This document shows, piece by piece, positions 25,201 through 34,038 of a stretch of 64,000 nt of DNA. Where the stretch lies: NCBI RefSeq assembly GCF_014863545.1, contig NZ_CP062260.1, positions 4,729,501 through 4,793,500 on the forward strand, read 5' to 3'. Position numbers and translations under genes: made by a program. Origin of the DNA: Paenibacillus sp. JNUCC32 (GTDB lineage Bacteria > Bacillota > Bacilli > Paenibacillales > Paenibacillaceae). Every line of letters begins with the position of its first letter. The first letter of the stretch is position 1. Under the pieces are notes generated by a model. The model did not search any database, was not told where the DNA came from, and was given only the letters and a program-made list of their open reading frames with translations.

Positions 25201-26253
25201 TCAGTCTTTAAAGCCTTCCAAGGCAATGGTCGGCTTCCCGTCCGCCTGCCAGGCTCCCTTGTTGTATCCCGCATTGTATCCCGGCGTAGCTTCAGGCTCC
25301 CAGTAGAACACGCCCAGCCCGGTACCTCCCGCTAAGCCTCTCACCTTGGTCTTGATGCTCTGGATAAAGCTCTTGGCTGCCGCCGGCTGATTGTAATCCA
25401 TGCCGATTTCGCTGATCATGATGCTTTTTCCATATCTGGCAGTCATGTCTTTGGCATTGGCTATCGTCTGATCGACCTTCGATGACCAATCGCCCGCTTC
25501 CGGGTACAGCGACATGCCGATAATATCGAAGTTCGCGCCGTTGCTGATCAAGCCGCCAATATTCCACTTGAACAATTCATTGTCGTAGCCATTCGATAAA
25601 TGAACGATCGTCTTGGCCTGGCCGCTGACGGACTTCACCGCGTTATGCCCCGTATTGACGAGCCATGCGTAATTCTTCATGTTCGCTGAGGCCTTGCCGT
25701 CCTCCCACAGCATTCCGTTGTTGGTTTCGTTGCCGACCTGTACCCAATCCGGAGTCACGCCTTTGTTCTTCATGGTGTTCATCACAAAGACGGTATGGGA
25801 ATAGACCGCATCCATCAGCTGCTGAAAAGTAAAATTACGCCAAGCATAGGGCTTGTTCTGCTGTCCCGGATCCGCCCAGGAATCGCTGTAATGCAGCGTA
25901 AGCATAATGCTCATGCCCTTATTCTTGGCACGCTGGGCCAGCTCGGCGGCTTTTTCCGCATTCAGATAACCGTTCATGTAATCATTCATGTTGGGATTGA
26001 CCCAGACACGGATCCTTGCCGAATTGATCTGGTAATCGTTCTTCAGAATGTCCAGAATATCGCGCTGAACCCCTGTCTTGTCTTTCCACTTATACCCTTG
26101 AGCTTCCATACCTGGAACCCAGCTGATGTCCGCACCTTTTGCAAAGGCAGGTGCCGCCTCGGCGGCGTCGTTACCCGAAAAGCCGAACGTTAATGCAAGC
26201 ATTGACATGCAAAGAAACATTCTGAACCAAACTCCTTTCGCGACTCCAGTCAT
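25201..26253 (-). CDS. Secreted arabinogalactan endo-beta-1,4-galactanase (GH53)
   Basis: A 350-residue secreted glycosidase with a Sec signal peptide ending near residue 34 (AEAAPAFA). GH53 marks are complete: GADISWVPGMEAQG, ARIRVWVNPN, HYSDSWADPGQQ, acid/base Glu176 in VGNETNNG, and nucleophile Glu282 in ISEIGMDYN. It cuts beta-1,4-galactan side chains of pectin outside the cell into galacto-oligosaccharides. AAGGAGG precedes ATG 26253. A cre-like site about 50-60 bases upstream suggests CcpA repression. The downstream processing enzyme (GH42) and transporter are encoded upstream. It corresponds to GanB/GalA of Bacillus. Confidence 0.96.
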   Translation of the reverse strand: MTGVAKGVWFRMFLCMSMLALTFGFSGNDAAEAAPAFAKGADISWVPGMEAQGYKWKDKTGVQRDILDILKNDYQINSARIRVWVNPNMNDYMNGYLNAEKAAELAQRAKNKGMSIMLTLHYSDSWADPGQQNKPYAWRNFTFQQLMDAVYSHTVFVMNTMKNKGVTPDWVQVGNETNNGMLWEDGKASANMKNYAWLVNTGHNAVKSVSGQAKTIVHLSNGYDNELFKWNIGGLISNGANFDIIGMSLYPEAGDWSSKVDQTIANAKDMTARYGKSIMISEIGMDYNQPAAAKSFIQSIKTKVRGLAGGTGLGVFYWEPEATPGYNAGYNKGAWQADGKPTIALEGFKD

Positions 26254-26301
26254 TACGATACCTCCTTGGTTTTTCGTTCACTGCGCAAGTGACACCCTAA
26301 T

Positions 26302-26315
26302 TGTAAGCGTTTTCC
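26302..26315. promoter_or_regulatory. CcpA cre-like site upstream of the galactanase
   Basis: TGTAAGCGTTTTCC matches the catabolite-responsive consensus TGWAANCGNTNWCA at all positions except the last. It lies 49-62 bases upstream of the GH53 start, where a promoter would be. It implies glucose repression of galactanase. Confidence 0.6.
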
Positions 26316-26459
26316 ATATGAATCCACAGGGCATAATGCCAACATTTCCGGTCCTTTTCCAAGCAAAATGAACCCGGCGCAAGGGGGCGAAATGTCGGAT
26401 CCAGTGCGGAAAGGACGATCACATGGAATAGGCAAATGAGCGGCGCAGTGCATGATGAA

Positions 26460-26490
26460 GGGACAGGCATCGCACGAAGGCACCTGTCCC
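26460..26490 (-). terminator. Hairpin after the GH42 gene
   Basis: GGGACAGG (26460-26467) pairs with CCTGTCCC (26483-26490), with extra GC pairing inside. On the minus strand only TTCATCATG follows, so it may be a weak terminator or an mRNA-end stabiliser between the GH42 and GH53 genes. Confidence 0.5.
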
Positions 26491-26541
26491 TGGAAGAGGC
26501 ATGTTTTGAAACGAATCGGAACATTGGAAGGCTGAGCCGGC

Positions 26542-28614
26542 TTACGCTCTCGTCCCTTTTTTGATCACCTTCACTCCGTAAGGCGCCAACTCTATCTCTG
26601 CCCCTAGGGCTTCGCACGAGATAAAATCACGGTAATCGGCTCCGTCCAGCGTGACCCGCTTCGCTTCGCCAGAGAAGTTCATCACAAAAATGTAATCCGA
26701 CTCTCCATCCGTACGAATGGATGAGCTTACGCCCGAAGGCAGCTCCACCGGCAGCGCCCGGCGGACGCCTGTCTGTTCAACGAGCTTCCTGTAAAAATCG
26801 GAATGAAAAGGCTCCTTGTTCCGGGAGGCGATATAATAGGCCCGGCCCTTCCCAAGCTGATTGACCGTCAATGCTGGCCGTCCCGCATAGAAATCGGACC
26901 GGTAAACGGCCAGCGCCTCCGCCGTCTCCAGATGAATGAGGTCGCACAGCTCAACGGCTTCATAGGCCTCGGCCAAGCTAAGCCCCCCTCCGTCATTCGT
27001 TACGATCCCATTGACATCGTGATCATGGAGAGCATCGATTTCCTCCGACCATATGCCGAGCGTCTTACGAAGGGGACCCGGAAATCCGCAAAGGAAGCAA
27101 AGGTCAAACTCGTCGACGATTCCCGACCAATACGTCGCAACAAATGTGCCGCCCGCTTCCACAAATTGTTGAATCCGTTCGCCCACGCCTGGGCGCACCA
27201 TGTACAGCATGGGGGCGACCACCAGTTTATATCCGGAGAAATCCTGCTCCATATCGATGACATCCATCGGGACTCCCTGCTTCCATAAAGCCCGGTAATG
27301 CTCTTGCACGGTCTCCTCATACTTGACTCCCTTATTCCGCGGACCTTGCGCATCGTTGATGGCCCAGCGGTTCTCCCAGTCAAAAATGACCGCCGCTTCC
27401 GCCGGAATGCCCGTTCCTACAACGGCATCCATCTTGTTGAGATAGTCCCCGACCTCAGCCACGTCGCCGAACACCCGCGTGTGTTCATGACCGACATGAT
27501 CGACGACGGCGCCGTGCAGCTTCTCGCTCGATCCCCTGCTCTTGCGCCATTGAAAATATTGCACCGTATCCGAACCATGGGCAACGGCTTGCATGGAAGA
27601 CAGCAAATGCATACCCGGACGCTTCAGCTTGCTCACCGGCTGCCAGTTCGTCAAACTTGGGGTGCTCTCCATCAGCATCCACGGCTGCCCGCCTTTGATC
27701 GAGCGGACGATATCGTGCATCATGGCAACGCGGGCTGCCTGCGCGGCCTCATCCCCGCCCTGATCATGCCAGGTCGGATAGCTGTCCCAGGATACCACGT
27801 CCAGCAAATCGGCAAACTTCCAGTAATTCAGTCCTTCAAAATATTCCATCAGGTTGGTCGTCACCGGAAGGGATGGATTGACCCTGCGGAGGGGTTCCGT
27901 TTCGTGCCGGATGAAATCCGCCGTCTGATCGGTTACGAACCGTCTCCAATCCAGGTTCATTCCATGTACCTGCGTCTCCCCGTGCGGCGACGGAGATTCA
28001 ACCTGGCTCCAATCCGTAATCGTATGGCTCCAGAATGCGGTCCACCAGGCATGGTTGAGGTCATCCAGCGTGGCGTACTTCGCCTGCAGCCAAGACCGGA
28101 ATGCGTCCTGACAGTAGTCGCAGTGGCAATCGCCGCCAAACTCATTCGAGATATGCCAGCCGATCACGGCCGGATGGTTGCCGTACCGCTCCGCAAGCTT
28201 CCTGTTGATCGTATGGACCTTCTCCCGATAGACCGGCGAAGTATAACAGTGATTATGACGGAAGCCGTGCAGGTTACGAACGCGCCTCTCGCTTACGCGC
28301 AGCACCTCGGGATACTTCTCCGACATCCAGGCCGGTCTTGCGCCGCTTGGCGTTGCCAGAAAAGCATAAATTCCATTGGCGGCAAAGCGGTCCAATACGC
28401 CGTCAAGCCAATCAAACGTGAATACCCCTTCCTCGGGCTCCAATGAAACCCATGAAAATATGCCGACGGACATCACGTTGCAATTCGCCAGCTTCATCAG
28501 CCGGATATCCTCTTCGAGCACTTCGGGATAACGGAGCCATTGCTCCGGATTATAATCGGCGCCATGCAGCATGTGCGGAACCCGCGAGCTAATCGGATTA
28601 AACGTTCGTTTCAT
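26542..28614 (-). CDS. Beta-galactosidase GH42
   Basis: The 690-residue enzyme has no signal peptide, so it is intracellular. GH42 marks are MLHGADYNPEQW at the N-terminus, acid/base Glu158 in WHISNEFGG, nucleophile Glu316 in WMLMESTPS, and the four-Cys zinc site Cys123, Cys163, Cys165 and Cys168. The beta-galactosidase trimerisation domain follows from about residue 400, then a short C-terminal beta domain. It would hydrolyse imported galacto-oligosaccharides released by the GH53 enzyme. Last gene of the transporter operon, 40 bases after the second permease. It corresponds to GanA of Bacillus. Confidence 0.96.
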   Translation of the reverse strand: MKRTFNPISSRVPHMLHGADYNPEQWLRYPEVLEEDIRLMKLANCNVMSVGIFSWVSLEPEEGVFTFDWLDGVLDRFAANGIYAFLATPSGARPAWMSEKYPEVLRVSERRVRNLHGFRHNHCYTSPVYREKVHTINRKLAERYGNHPAVIGWHISNEFGGDCHCDYCQDAFRSWLQAKYATLDDLNHAWWTAFWSHTITDWSQVESPSPHGETQVHGMNLDWRRFVTDQTADFIRHETEPLRRVNPSLPVTTNLMEYFEGLNYWKFADLLDVVSWDSYPTWHDQGGDEAAQAARVAMMHDIVRSIKGGQPWMLMESTPSLTNWQPVSKLKRPGMHLLSSMQAVAHGSDTVQYFQWRKSRGSSEKLHGAVVDHVGHEHTRVFGDVAEVGDYLNKMDAVVGTGIPAEAAVIFDWENRWAINDAQGPRNKGVKYEETVQEHYRALWKQGVPMDVIDMEQDFSGYKLVVAPMLYMVRPGVGERIQQFVEAGGTFVATYWSGIVDEFDLCFLCGFPGPLRKTLGIWSEEIDALHDHDVNGIVTNDGGGLSLAEAYEAVELCDLIHLETAEALAVYRSDFYAGRPALTVNQLGKGRAYYIASRNKEPFHSDFYRKLVEQTGVRRALPVELPSGVSSSIRTDGESDYIFVMNFSGEAKRVTLDGADYRDFISCEALGAEIELAPYGVKVIKKGTRA

Positions 28615-28654
28615 AGTAAGTTAAACCTCCTGTTTCCTGATAGGATCGCATCTC

Positions 28655-29533
28655 TTATTCTTTGACAGAACCCAGCGTCATCCCTTTAACGAAAAAACGC
28701 TGCAAAAAAGGATAAACCAGCAGGATGGGCGCCGCGCCGATAAAGATCTGTGCGGCATTCACCGTCGTCTGGGACAACAGCTCCATCTCCTTCGGGCTCA
28801 TGCTCATCGAGCTCATGTCCCGCTGGATAATGACCGTCTGCAGGAAGGTCGCCAGCGGGAAATCCTTGGCATTGTTCAGATACAGCAGCCCGTCAAACCA
28901 CGAGTTCCAATGGAACACCATGCTGAACAGCGCAATCGTGGCAATCGAGGGCAGCGAGATCGGCAAATAAATCTTAAACAGCGTTTTGAAATGGCCGGCT
29001 CCATCGATGAAAGCCGCTTCCTCCAGTTCTTTCGGAATTCCCCTGAAGAAGTTCAGCATCAGGATCACCAAAAAGGTGTTCACGGTGCCGGGGATCACCA
29101 GCACCCAGAAGGAGTTGATCAGGCCCAGCTTCTGAATCACGATATAGAACGGCACCAGGCCTCCATTGAACACCATGCTGAACACAAACAGCCAGGAATA
29201 AACACTGCGGCTGCGGAAGACGCGGTTCTCTTTGGACAGCGGATATGCGGCCAGAAACGTCACGGCAAGCGTCAAAGCCGTTCCCAGTACGGTACGTGCA
29301 ATCGAGATCCAGATCGAGTGTAGAAATGCCGGGTTATTGATCGTTTTCTTGTAAGCTTCCAGCGAAAAATCGACCGGCCATAATCCCACCAGACTGGCGT
29401 CGGCAGCGGCTTTGGAGCTGAACGAAATCGCCAGCACATGAAGCAGCGGAATGATGCAGAGAATGGCCAGCGCGACAAGCAAGCAGGTATTAAACACGTT
29501 AAATATGCGGTATTCCATCGTTTTATGGTACAT
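28655..29533 (-). CDS. Carbohydrate ABC transporter permease (LplC/YtcP-like)
   Basis: A 292-residue permease with six helices. The EAA loop that contacts the ATPase is IPKELEEAAFIDGAGHFKTLFKIYLPISLP, near residue 175. The pattern VYPFLQRFFVKGMTLGSVKE at the C-terminus is typical of LplC/YtcP proteins. It forms the channel with the preceding permease. No ATPase is encoded here; in Bacillus a shared ATPase of the MsmX type serves such systems. Likely substrate is galacto-oligosaccharide, from neighbours. Confidence 0.94.
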   Translation of the reverse strand: MYHKTMEYRIFNVFNTCLLVALAILCIIPLLHVLAISFSSKAAADASLVGLWPVDFSLEAYKKTINNPAFLHSIWISIARTVLGTALTLAVTFLAAYPLSKENRVFRSRSVYSWLFVFSMVFNGGLVPFYIVIQKLGLINSFWVLVIPGTVNTFLVILMLNFFRGIPKELEEAAFIDGAGHFKTLFKIYLPISLPSIATIALFSMVFHWNSWFDGLLYLNNAKDFPLATFLQTVIIQRDMSSMSMSPKEMELLSQTTVNAAQIFIGAAPILLVYPFLQRFFVKGMTLGSVKE

Positions 29534-29554
29534 GGCTCTCCCTCTTTCGCTCTG

Positions 29555-30445
29555 CTAGAATATACGGTAGCCCGCCCACTTGTAGGCCAGCCGATAGGAT
29601 ACGAGAATAAGGACCATGCTGATCACGGATTTGAACAAGCCGATAGCCGTTCCGAACCCCATCTCGCCATTCAGGATCGCTGTCCGGTATACAAAGGTAT
29701 CGATGATATCGCCTTTCTCGTATACCAGCGGATTGTACAGGTTGAAGATTTGGTCAAACCCGGCATTCAGGATGTTGCCGAGCGCCAAGGTCCCGACAAC
29801 GATCGTGATGGGAATCATGGAAGGGATCGTGATATGAAGCGTTTGTTTCAGGCGTCCCGCTCCATCGATTTCCGCGGCTTCGTACAGGGTCGGGCTAACG
29901 CCGGCCAGCGCAGCCAGGAATACAATCGTATTGTAGCCAAACTCCTTCCAAACGTCGGATACGATCACCGTGAACCGGAACCAGTTATTGTCTCCGAGAA
30001 AAAAGATCGGATCGATGCCGACAGCGGCCAGAATTCGATTAACAAAGCCGTCGACGGCGAGCATTTCGATCAAAATTCCGCCCAGGATGACCCAGGACAA
30101 AAAGTGGGGCAAATACACCATCGTTTGGATGCTCCGCTGAAGCGCCGTTTTTCGGATTTCATTCAGCAGAATGGCAAACACGAACGGAATCAGCAGATTG
30201 AACACGATTTTCATCACCGCGATGACAAAGGTGTTCCATATGACCTGCATGCTGTCCTGCCTTTCAAACAAGTATCGGAAATTGTCCAAGCCCACCCATG
30301 CGGAGCCGCCAACGCCCTCCCACGGCTTATAGTCCTGAAAAGCCATAATGATGCCGCCCATCGGCAAATAACTGAACAAGAACAGACAGATAAGGGCCGG
30401 CAGCAGCATGACGTGGAAAGGCCACGTTTTTTTCATCCTCTTCAT
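29555..30445 (-). CDS. Sugar ABC transporter permease (LplB-like)
   Basis: A 296-residue permease with six helices and the EAA loop SPTLYEAAEIDGAGRLKQTLHITIPSM near residue 205. The N-terminus carries the LplB-type segment YLPMGGIIMAFQDYKPW. It pairs with the next gene, 21 bases downstream. Expression follows the binding-protein gene through a strong hairpin at 30570-30595, so it should be made at a lower level than the binding protein. Confidence 0.94.
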   Translation of the reverse strand: MKRMKKTWPFHVMLLPALICLFLFSYLPMGGIIMAFQDYKPWEGVGGSAWVGLDNFRYLFERQDSMQVIWNTFVIAVMKIVFNLLIPFVFAILLNEIRKTALQRSIQTMVYLPHFLSWVILGGILIEMLAVDGFVNRILAAVGIDPIFFLGDNNWFRFTVIVSDVWKEFGYNTIVFLAALAGVSPTLYEAAEIDGAGRLKQTLHITIPSMIPITIVVGTLALGNILNAGFDQIFNLYNPLVYEKGDIIDTFVYRTAILNGEMGFGTAIGLFKSVISMVLILVSYRLAYKWAGYRIF

Positions 30446-30569
30446 CCAAGATCCTCCCGTTAAATCAATCTACCTCTTGATTATAGGACCCGTCCCACGG
30501 GGCGCAGTAGCCCACAAAACCAATATTCATGGCACGATAGCAATCAATTTGCAGCGTCTCTCATGGAAC

Positions 30570-30595
30570 AAAAAAGACGGCCTAGGCAGGCCGCC
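30570..30595 (-). terminator. Intra-operon terminator after the binding-protein gene
   Basis: On the minus strand GGCGGCCT pairs with AGGCCGTC around a four-base loop, then TTTTTTG follows. It sits 22 bases past the solute-binding protein stop and 125 bases before the permease start. It would let most transcripts end after the binding protein. Confidence 0.8.
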
Positions 30596-30617
30596 CTTCA
30601 TTACTCGGTAACCACAA

Positions 30618-32303
30618 CTACTTCACGCTTTGATACCATTCGTTAACCTCTTTGGTGATCTGTTCCCCGCCTCCGGCTTTCCACGTTTCCACAAACGTAT
30701 CAAACGATTCAACGGGCTGTTTGCCGTAAATGATCTCGTTCAGGGTTTGGTTCTCGATCTTCAGGAGATAATCCCACTTCGATTTCATGGTGGCGGTTAC
30801 CGGTCCCGTAAACATGTTCTTCTTGGAGATCTCCTCTTGGGAGAGCAGCACTTCCGCAGCGGCAGGGGTATCCTTGCCATAGTTGACCGCAACGTCCTTT
30901 TCGAGGCGGCTCTCCGGCTTCCCGCCTTTCGCCAGCTTCAGCAGCGCTTTCATCTGCTCGTCCGGAATGCGGGCACCGTCGCGGACCAGTAAGTAACGGA
31001 CGACATTCACGTAACCGCCTTGGATCTGATCGTTGGGCACCATTTCGCCATTGGCATCGAGCTCGAAGTCGTAGCCCTCGAACAGCCCGTTGGCAAATTC
31101 GCCGCCTTCCTTGGATACGGCAAAGTTATCGAACAAGTAGTTTTGATACGTGAAGAAGGCCTCAGGATGCTCCATATCTATATGGATCAGGGTAACGCCG
31201 TTCGTATACTGCGTTCCATGGCGCATCGCAATGCCGCCAGGGCCAGCCGGAATCTGGACAGGCTTCCAGACGGCTTCCGGCGCATTCTTCACGGTATCGA
31301 TCAGCGGCCAGCCGCTCATCCAGTAAGGCCCCGGAATGATGCCGGCCGTTCCGGCTACAGCCGGCTCCGCCGTTTTGTTCTCATCCCACAATGCGGCTTC
31401 CTTCGGAATGTATCCTTTATTCATCCACTCGTTCAGCTTCACCAAGCCTTGCTTCATGCCCGCATGGACCGAGCCGTATTCCAGGCTTCCGTCCTCAGCC
31501 ACGTTCCACTGCTGCGGCAGCGTTCCGTAAGCGCCGAATATCCATGACGGATCGCCCATCCAGGTGCTCATGGACGTTTTGAAGCCGATGCTCAGCGGCG
31601 TGACTTTATCCGGAGCAAGACCGGACGGGTTCTGATTCTTGAAAGCATCCATCACCTGCTCAAGCTCATCCATCGTTTTCGGTGCGCTCATCCCCAGCTT
31701 GTCCAGCCAATCCTGCCGGATCCATAATACATAGTCGTGATTATAGGCAAAATCCAGAACCGGAAGCCCCATTCGCTTACCGTCCCGGCTGTACTGATTC
31801 CACACGTTGGGATCCAGATTCATCGCGTTCTTCCACGTTTCCGATGCATACTGGTCAAACAGCGTGCCGACCTCGGCAAACATGCCGGAATCGATCAAAT
31901 CCTGGGCCAGCTGCTGATTTTCGGTGCCGAGCGTGACGATATCCGGCATTTCCTGTCCGGAGGACATGGCCAGCCGCAGCTTGGTTGCAAAAGCGCCGTT
32001 GGTATCCGTAATGGACCACAACGATTTGATGTTGATGCCAAACTTCTCCTTGGCCCACTTCGTAGCCACGTTGTTCTCGATCGTTTCCCCATTCTTGAAT
32101 TGAAGCGTCGGATCGACGCCCCACACCGTCGTAATCGTAACTTCCGGATCGTATTTCTCTTTGTAGACGTTTTCAGTTTTGGATTCGGCCGGCTGCTGCG
32201 CCGCTTCCGGTTTCGGCTCGCCGCCGGAGCATCCGGCCAAGGATCCGGCCAGGAGCAAGGACGCGGCCAGGATCGGGAACCATTTCTTTCTTCTAGCGGT
32301 CAT
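30618..32303 (-). CDS. Extracellular sugar-binding lipoprotein (LplA-like)
   Basis: The 561-residue lipoprotein has a signal peptide with lipobox LAGC, the lipidated Cys being residue 25, followed by an acidic, Ala-rich tether. The mature part is a large family 1 extracellular binding protein of the LplA type. It shows the FAYNHDYVLWIRQDWLDKLG and PYWMSGWPLIDTVK blocks seen in Paenibacillus oligosaccharide-binding proteins. It delivers substrate, probably galacto-oligosaccharides, to the two permeases. A TATAAT -10 box lies about 45 bases upstream, without a good -35 box. This fits activation by the adjacent YesN-type regulator. Confidence 0.93.
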   Translation of the reverse strand: MTARRKKWFPILAASLLLAGSLAGCSGGEPKPEAAQQPAESKTENVYKEKYDPEVTITTVWGVDPTLQFKNGETIENNVATKWAKEKFGINIKSLWSITDTNGAFATKLRLAMSSGQEMPDIVTLGTENQQLAQDLIDSGMFAEVGTLFDQYASETWKNAMNLDPNVWNQYSRDGKRMGLPVLDFAYNHDYVLWIRQDWLDKLGMSAPKTMDELEQVMDAFKNQNPSGLAPDKVTPLSIGFKTSMSTWMGDPSWIFGAYGTLPQQWNVAEDGSLEYGSVHAGMKQGLVKLNEWMNKGYIPKEAALWDENKTAEPAVAGTAGIIPGPYWMSGWPLIDTVKNAPEAVWKPVQIPAGPGGIAMRHGTQYTNGVTLIHIDMEHPEAFFTYQNYLFDNFAVSKEGGEFANGLFEGYDFELDANGEMVPNDQIQGGYVNVVRYLLVRDGARIPDEQMKALLKLAKGGKPESRLEKDVAVNYGKDTPAAAEVLLSQEEISKKNMFTGPVTATMKSKWDYLLKIENQTLNEIIYGKQPVESFDTFVETWKAGGGEQITKEVNEWYQSVK

Positions 32304-32344
32304 CGTTAAATCCCCCTTCTACCACCTTATGGATTACATGTTTA

Positions 32345-32350
32345 ATTATA
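32345..32350 (-). promoter_or_regulatory. -10 box of the sugar transporter operon
   Basis: TATAAT on the minus strand, within CTCTATAATTAAAC, lies 42-47 bases upstream of the binding-protein start. The region 17 bases upstream is GC-rich and lacks a TTGACA-like box, which suggests an activator-dependent promoter. Confidence 0.5.
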
Positions 32351-32400
32351 GAGGGGCCGGCAGCCGCATCCTATGTCACGAATCGAAGATTTCTGCACCT

Positions 32401-34038
32401 TTAGCAACATCCTTGGTCTCTGTATTCGTTCGGGGTCATTCCGTAGTGCTTCCGGAACATCTTGCTGAAATACTGCGGATTCTGGTATCCGAGCTCAGCG
32501 GTAATTTCATAAATCTTCTTGTTCGTATGCTTCAGCAGATATAACGCCCGCTCCATTCGCTTGCGGATGATATAATCGCCGAGTCCCTCTCCGGTTTCGC
32601 TCTTATAAATCTTGGATAAATATACCGGATGCAGAAATACCCGGTCCGCAATCGTCTTGACGGACAGGTCGTGACCCGAATCGGCAGTCACCATCTCCTG
32701 GACCTGCTTGATGATATGGCTCTTGCTCGTTGTCTCCTGTTCGGACGAGATATCATGAAGTTTATTCAGCATATCAATCGACCAGGAGCGCAGCTTGGCA
32801 GCCGACTGAACCACCTGCTGAATATATAAGGGGTCCCAGCCGGCCTGGTCCAGCTGATGAATGTAATGCCCCTGCTTGTGAGCAAGATACATGTAGGCAT
32901 TCGCAACCGATAAAAATATTTCATACAACGCCGTCTGCCCGATGAATGCGGTTTCAACTTCTGCAAAAACTTGTTCTATTTTGTCCCGGGCGGCATCCCA
33001 CTGCCTTGTTTCCAGCAGATGCAGCAGGCTGGGCGGCTTTGCAAACGCCTGGGTAACGTCCCATACAGGCTCATGCAGCCGGTCATCATGGTCTTCCGCG
33101 AATCGGATAGCTTCATGATCTCCGTTTCCCCAGAGGTAAAGCGAGCTTAGTCCCGACCGATAAACGGATCCCAGTTCCCCCGGAAAATCAAAGGAGTCTG
33201 ACACGAAAACCGAAATGCTTCCCTTTAAATAGCTGCCCACATCCTGTTGAAACTGGGTTATATACCGTTTCAATTCGCGGGAATCCGCGAATGTTTCCAT
33301 ATCTCCAGCGTTCGGCACTCTCTTGGGCTGAGCCAATAGAATCAAACCATGATGCGGCGTTTTACAGGACCACACATGGAGCAGCTCGGCAAATACCTCC
33401 TCGGCAATGTTGCCGATGGCATATTCCATCAGTCCCACCGAATAGTCGTCCATTCCCGTAAACCTCTGCCCTAGCTGGATCAGCAGCATGATCGTCCGCT
33501 GGTCTGTTCGGAGCGGAATTTCATATTCATGAAGCTTGTGATCAAGCGAATGACGCGGCATCTCGCGTCCCAGCAAGAGATCATGCATGAGGCTGTTTCG
33601 CAGAATGCCGAGATCCGATTTGCGGCTGTACATCAGCTGATGGTAGTGCCCAAGCTCCTTTCGCTCCTCCTGGATCGACGCCAAGGCGGAGCTCACGCTC
33701 CGCATGAATTCACCATCGTCCACCGGCTTCAAAATGTAATCGGATGCCTGCAGCCGAATCGCCTGCTTGGCATATTCAAAATCCGAATAACCCGTAAGTA
33801 AAATGCAGCGGATATGCGTCCAACGCTCGGTTATGGTCTCCATCAGCTCCAGGCCGGTCATCACCGGCATCCGAACATCCGTAACCACCACATCGATGTC
33901 CTGCTCCTCCAGCAGGTCGATCGCCTCCAGGGCGGAAGAAGCCTGATACACTTCTTCAATATCCAGCTCACGCCATGGTATCGTCTGATATAAGCTTTCC
34001 GTAACATAACTCTCGTCATCAACCAATAAGATATTCAT
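32401..34038 (-). CDS. YesN-type response regulator (REC + AraC HTH)
   Basis: A 545-residue regulator. The receiver domain has the acidic pocket DDE at 7-9 and phospho-acceptor Asp54 in VVTDVRMP. A long middle region of unknown fold follows. The C-terminal AraC/XylS DNA-binding domain (about 445-545) ends ITAELGYQNPQYFSKMFRKHYGMTPNEYR. ATG 34038 is chosen because receiver domains of this group begin M-N-I-L-L-V-D-D-E. The start lies within the last codons of the kinase gene and is coupled to it. It presumably activates the sugar transporter operon next door. Confidence 0.93.
   Translation of the reverse strand: MNILLVDDESYVTESLYQTIPWRELDIEEVYQASSALEAIDLLEEQDIDVVVTDVRMPVMTGLELMETITERWTHIRCILLTGYSDFEYAKQAIRLQASDYILKPVDDGEFMRSVSSALASIQEERKELGHYHQLMYSRKSDLGILRNSLMHDLLLGREMPRHSLDHKLHEYEIPLRTDQRTIMLLIQLGQRFTGMDDYSVGLMEYAIGNIAEEVFAELLHVWSCKTPHHGLILLAQPKRVPNAGDMETFADSRELKRYITQFQQDVGSYLKGSISVFVSDSFDFPGELGSVYRSGLSSLYLWGNGDHEAIRFAEDHDDRLHEPVWDVTQAFAKPPSLLHLLETRQWDAARDKIEQVFAEVETAFIGQTALYEIFLSVANAYMYLAHKQGHYIHQLDQAGWDPLYIQQVVQSAAKLRSWSIDMLNKLHDISSEQETTSKSHIIKQVQEMVTADSGHDLSVKTIADRVFLHPVYLSKIYKSETGEGLGDYIIRKRMERALYLLKHTNKKIYEITAELGYQNPQYFSKMFRKHYGMTPNEYRDQGCC

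Noticed and set aside
27298..28446. A 382-codon open frame antisense to the GH42 beta-galactosidase.
   Set aside because: Shadow of a GC-rich coding region; the sense frame has all catalytic and zinc residues.
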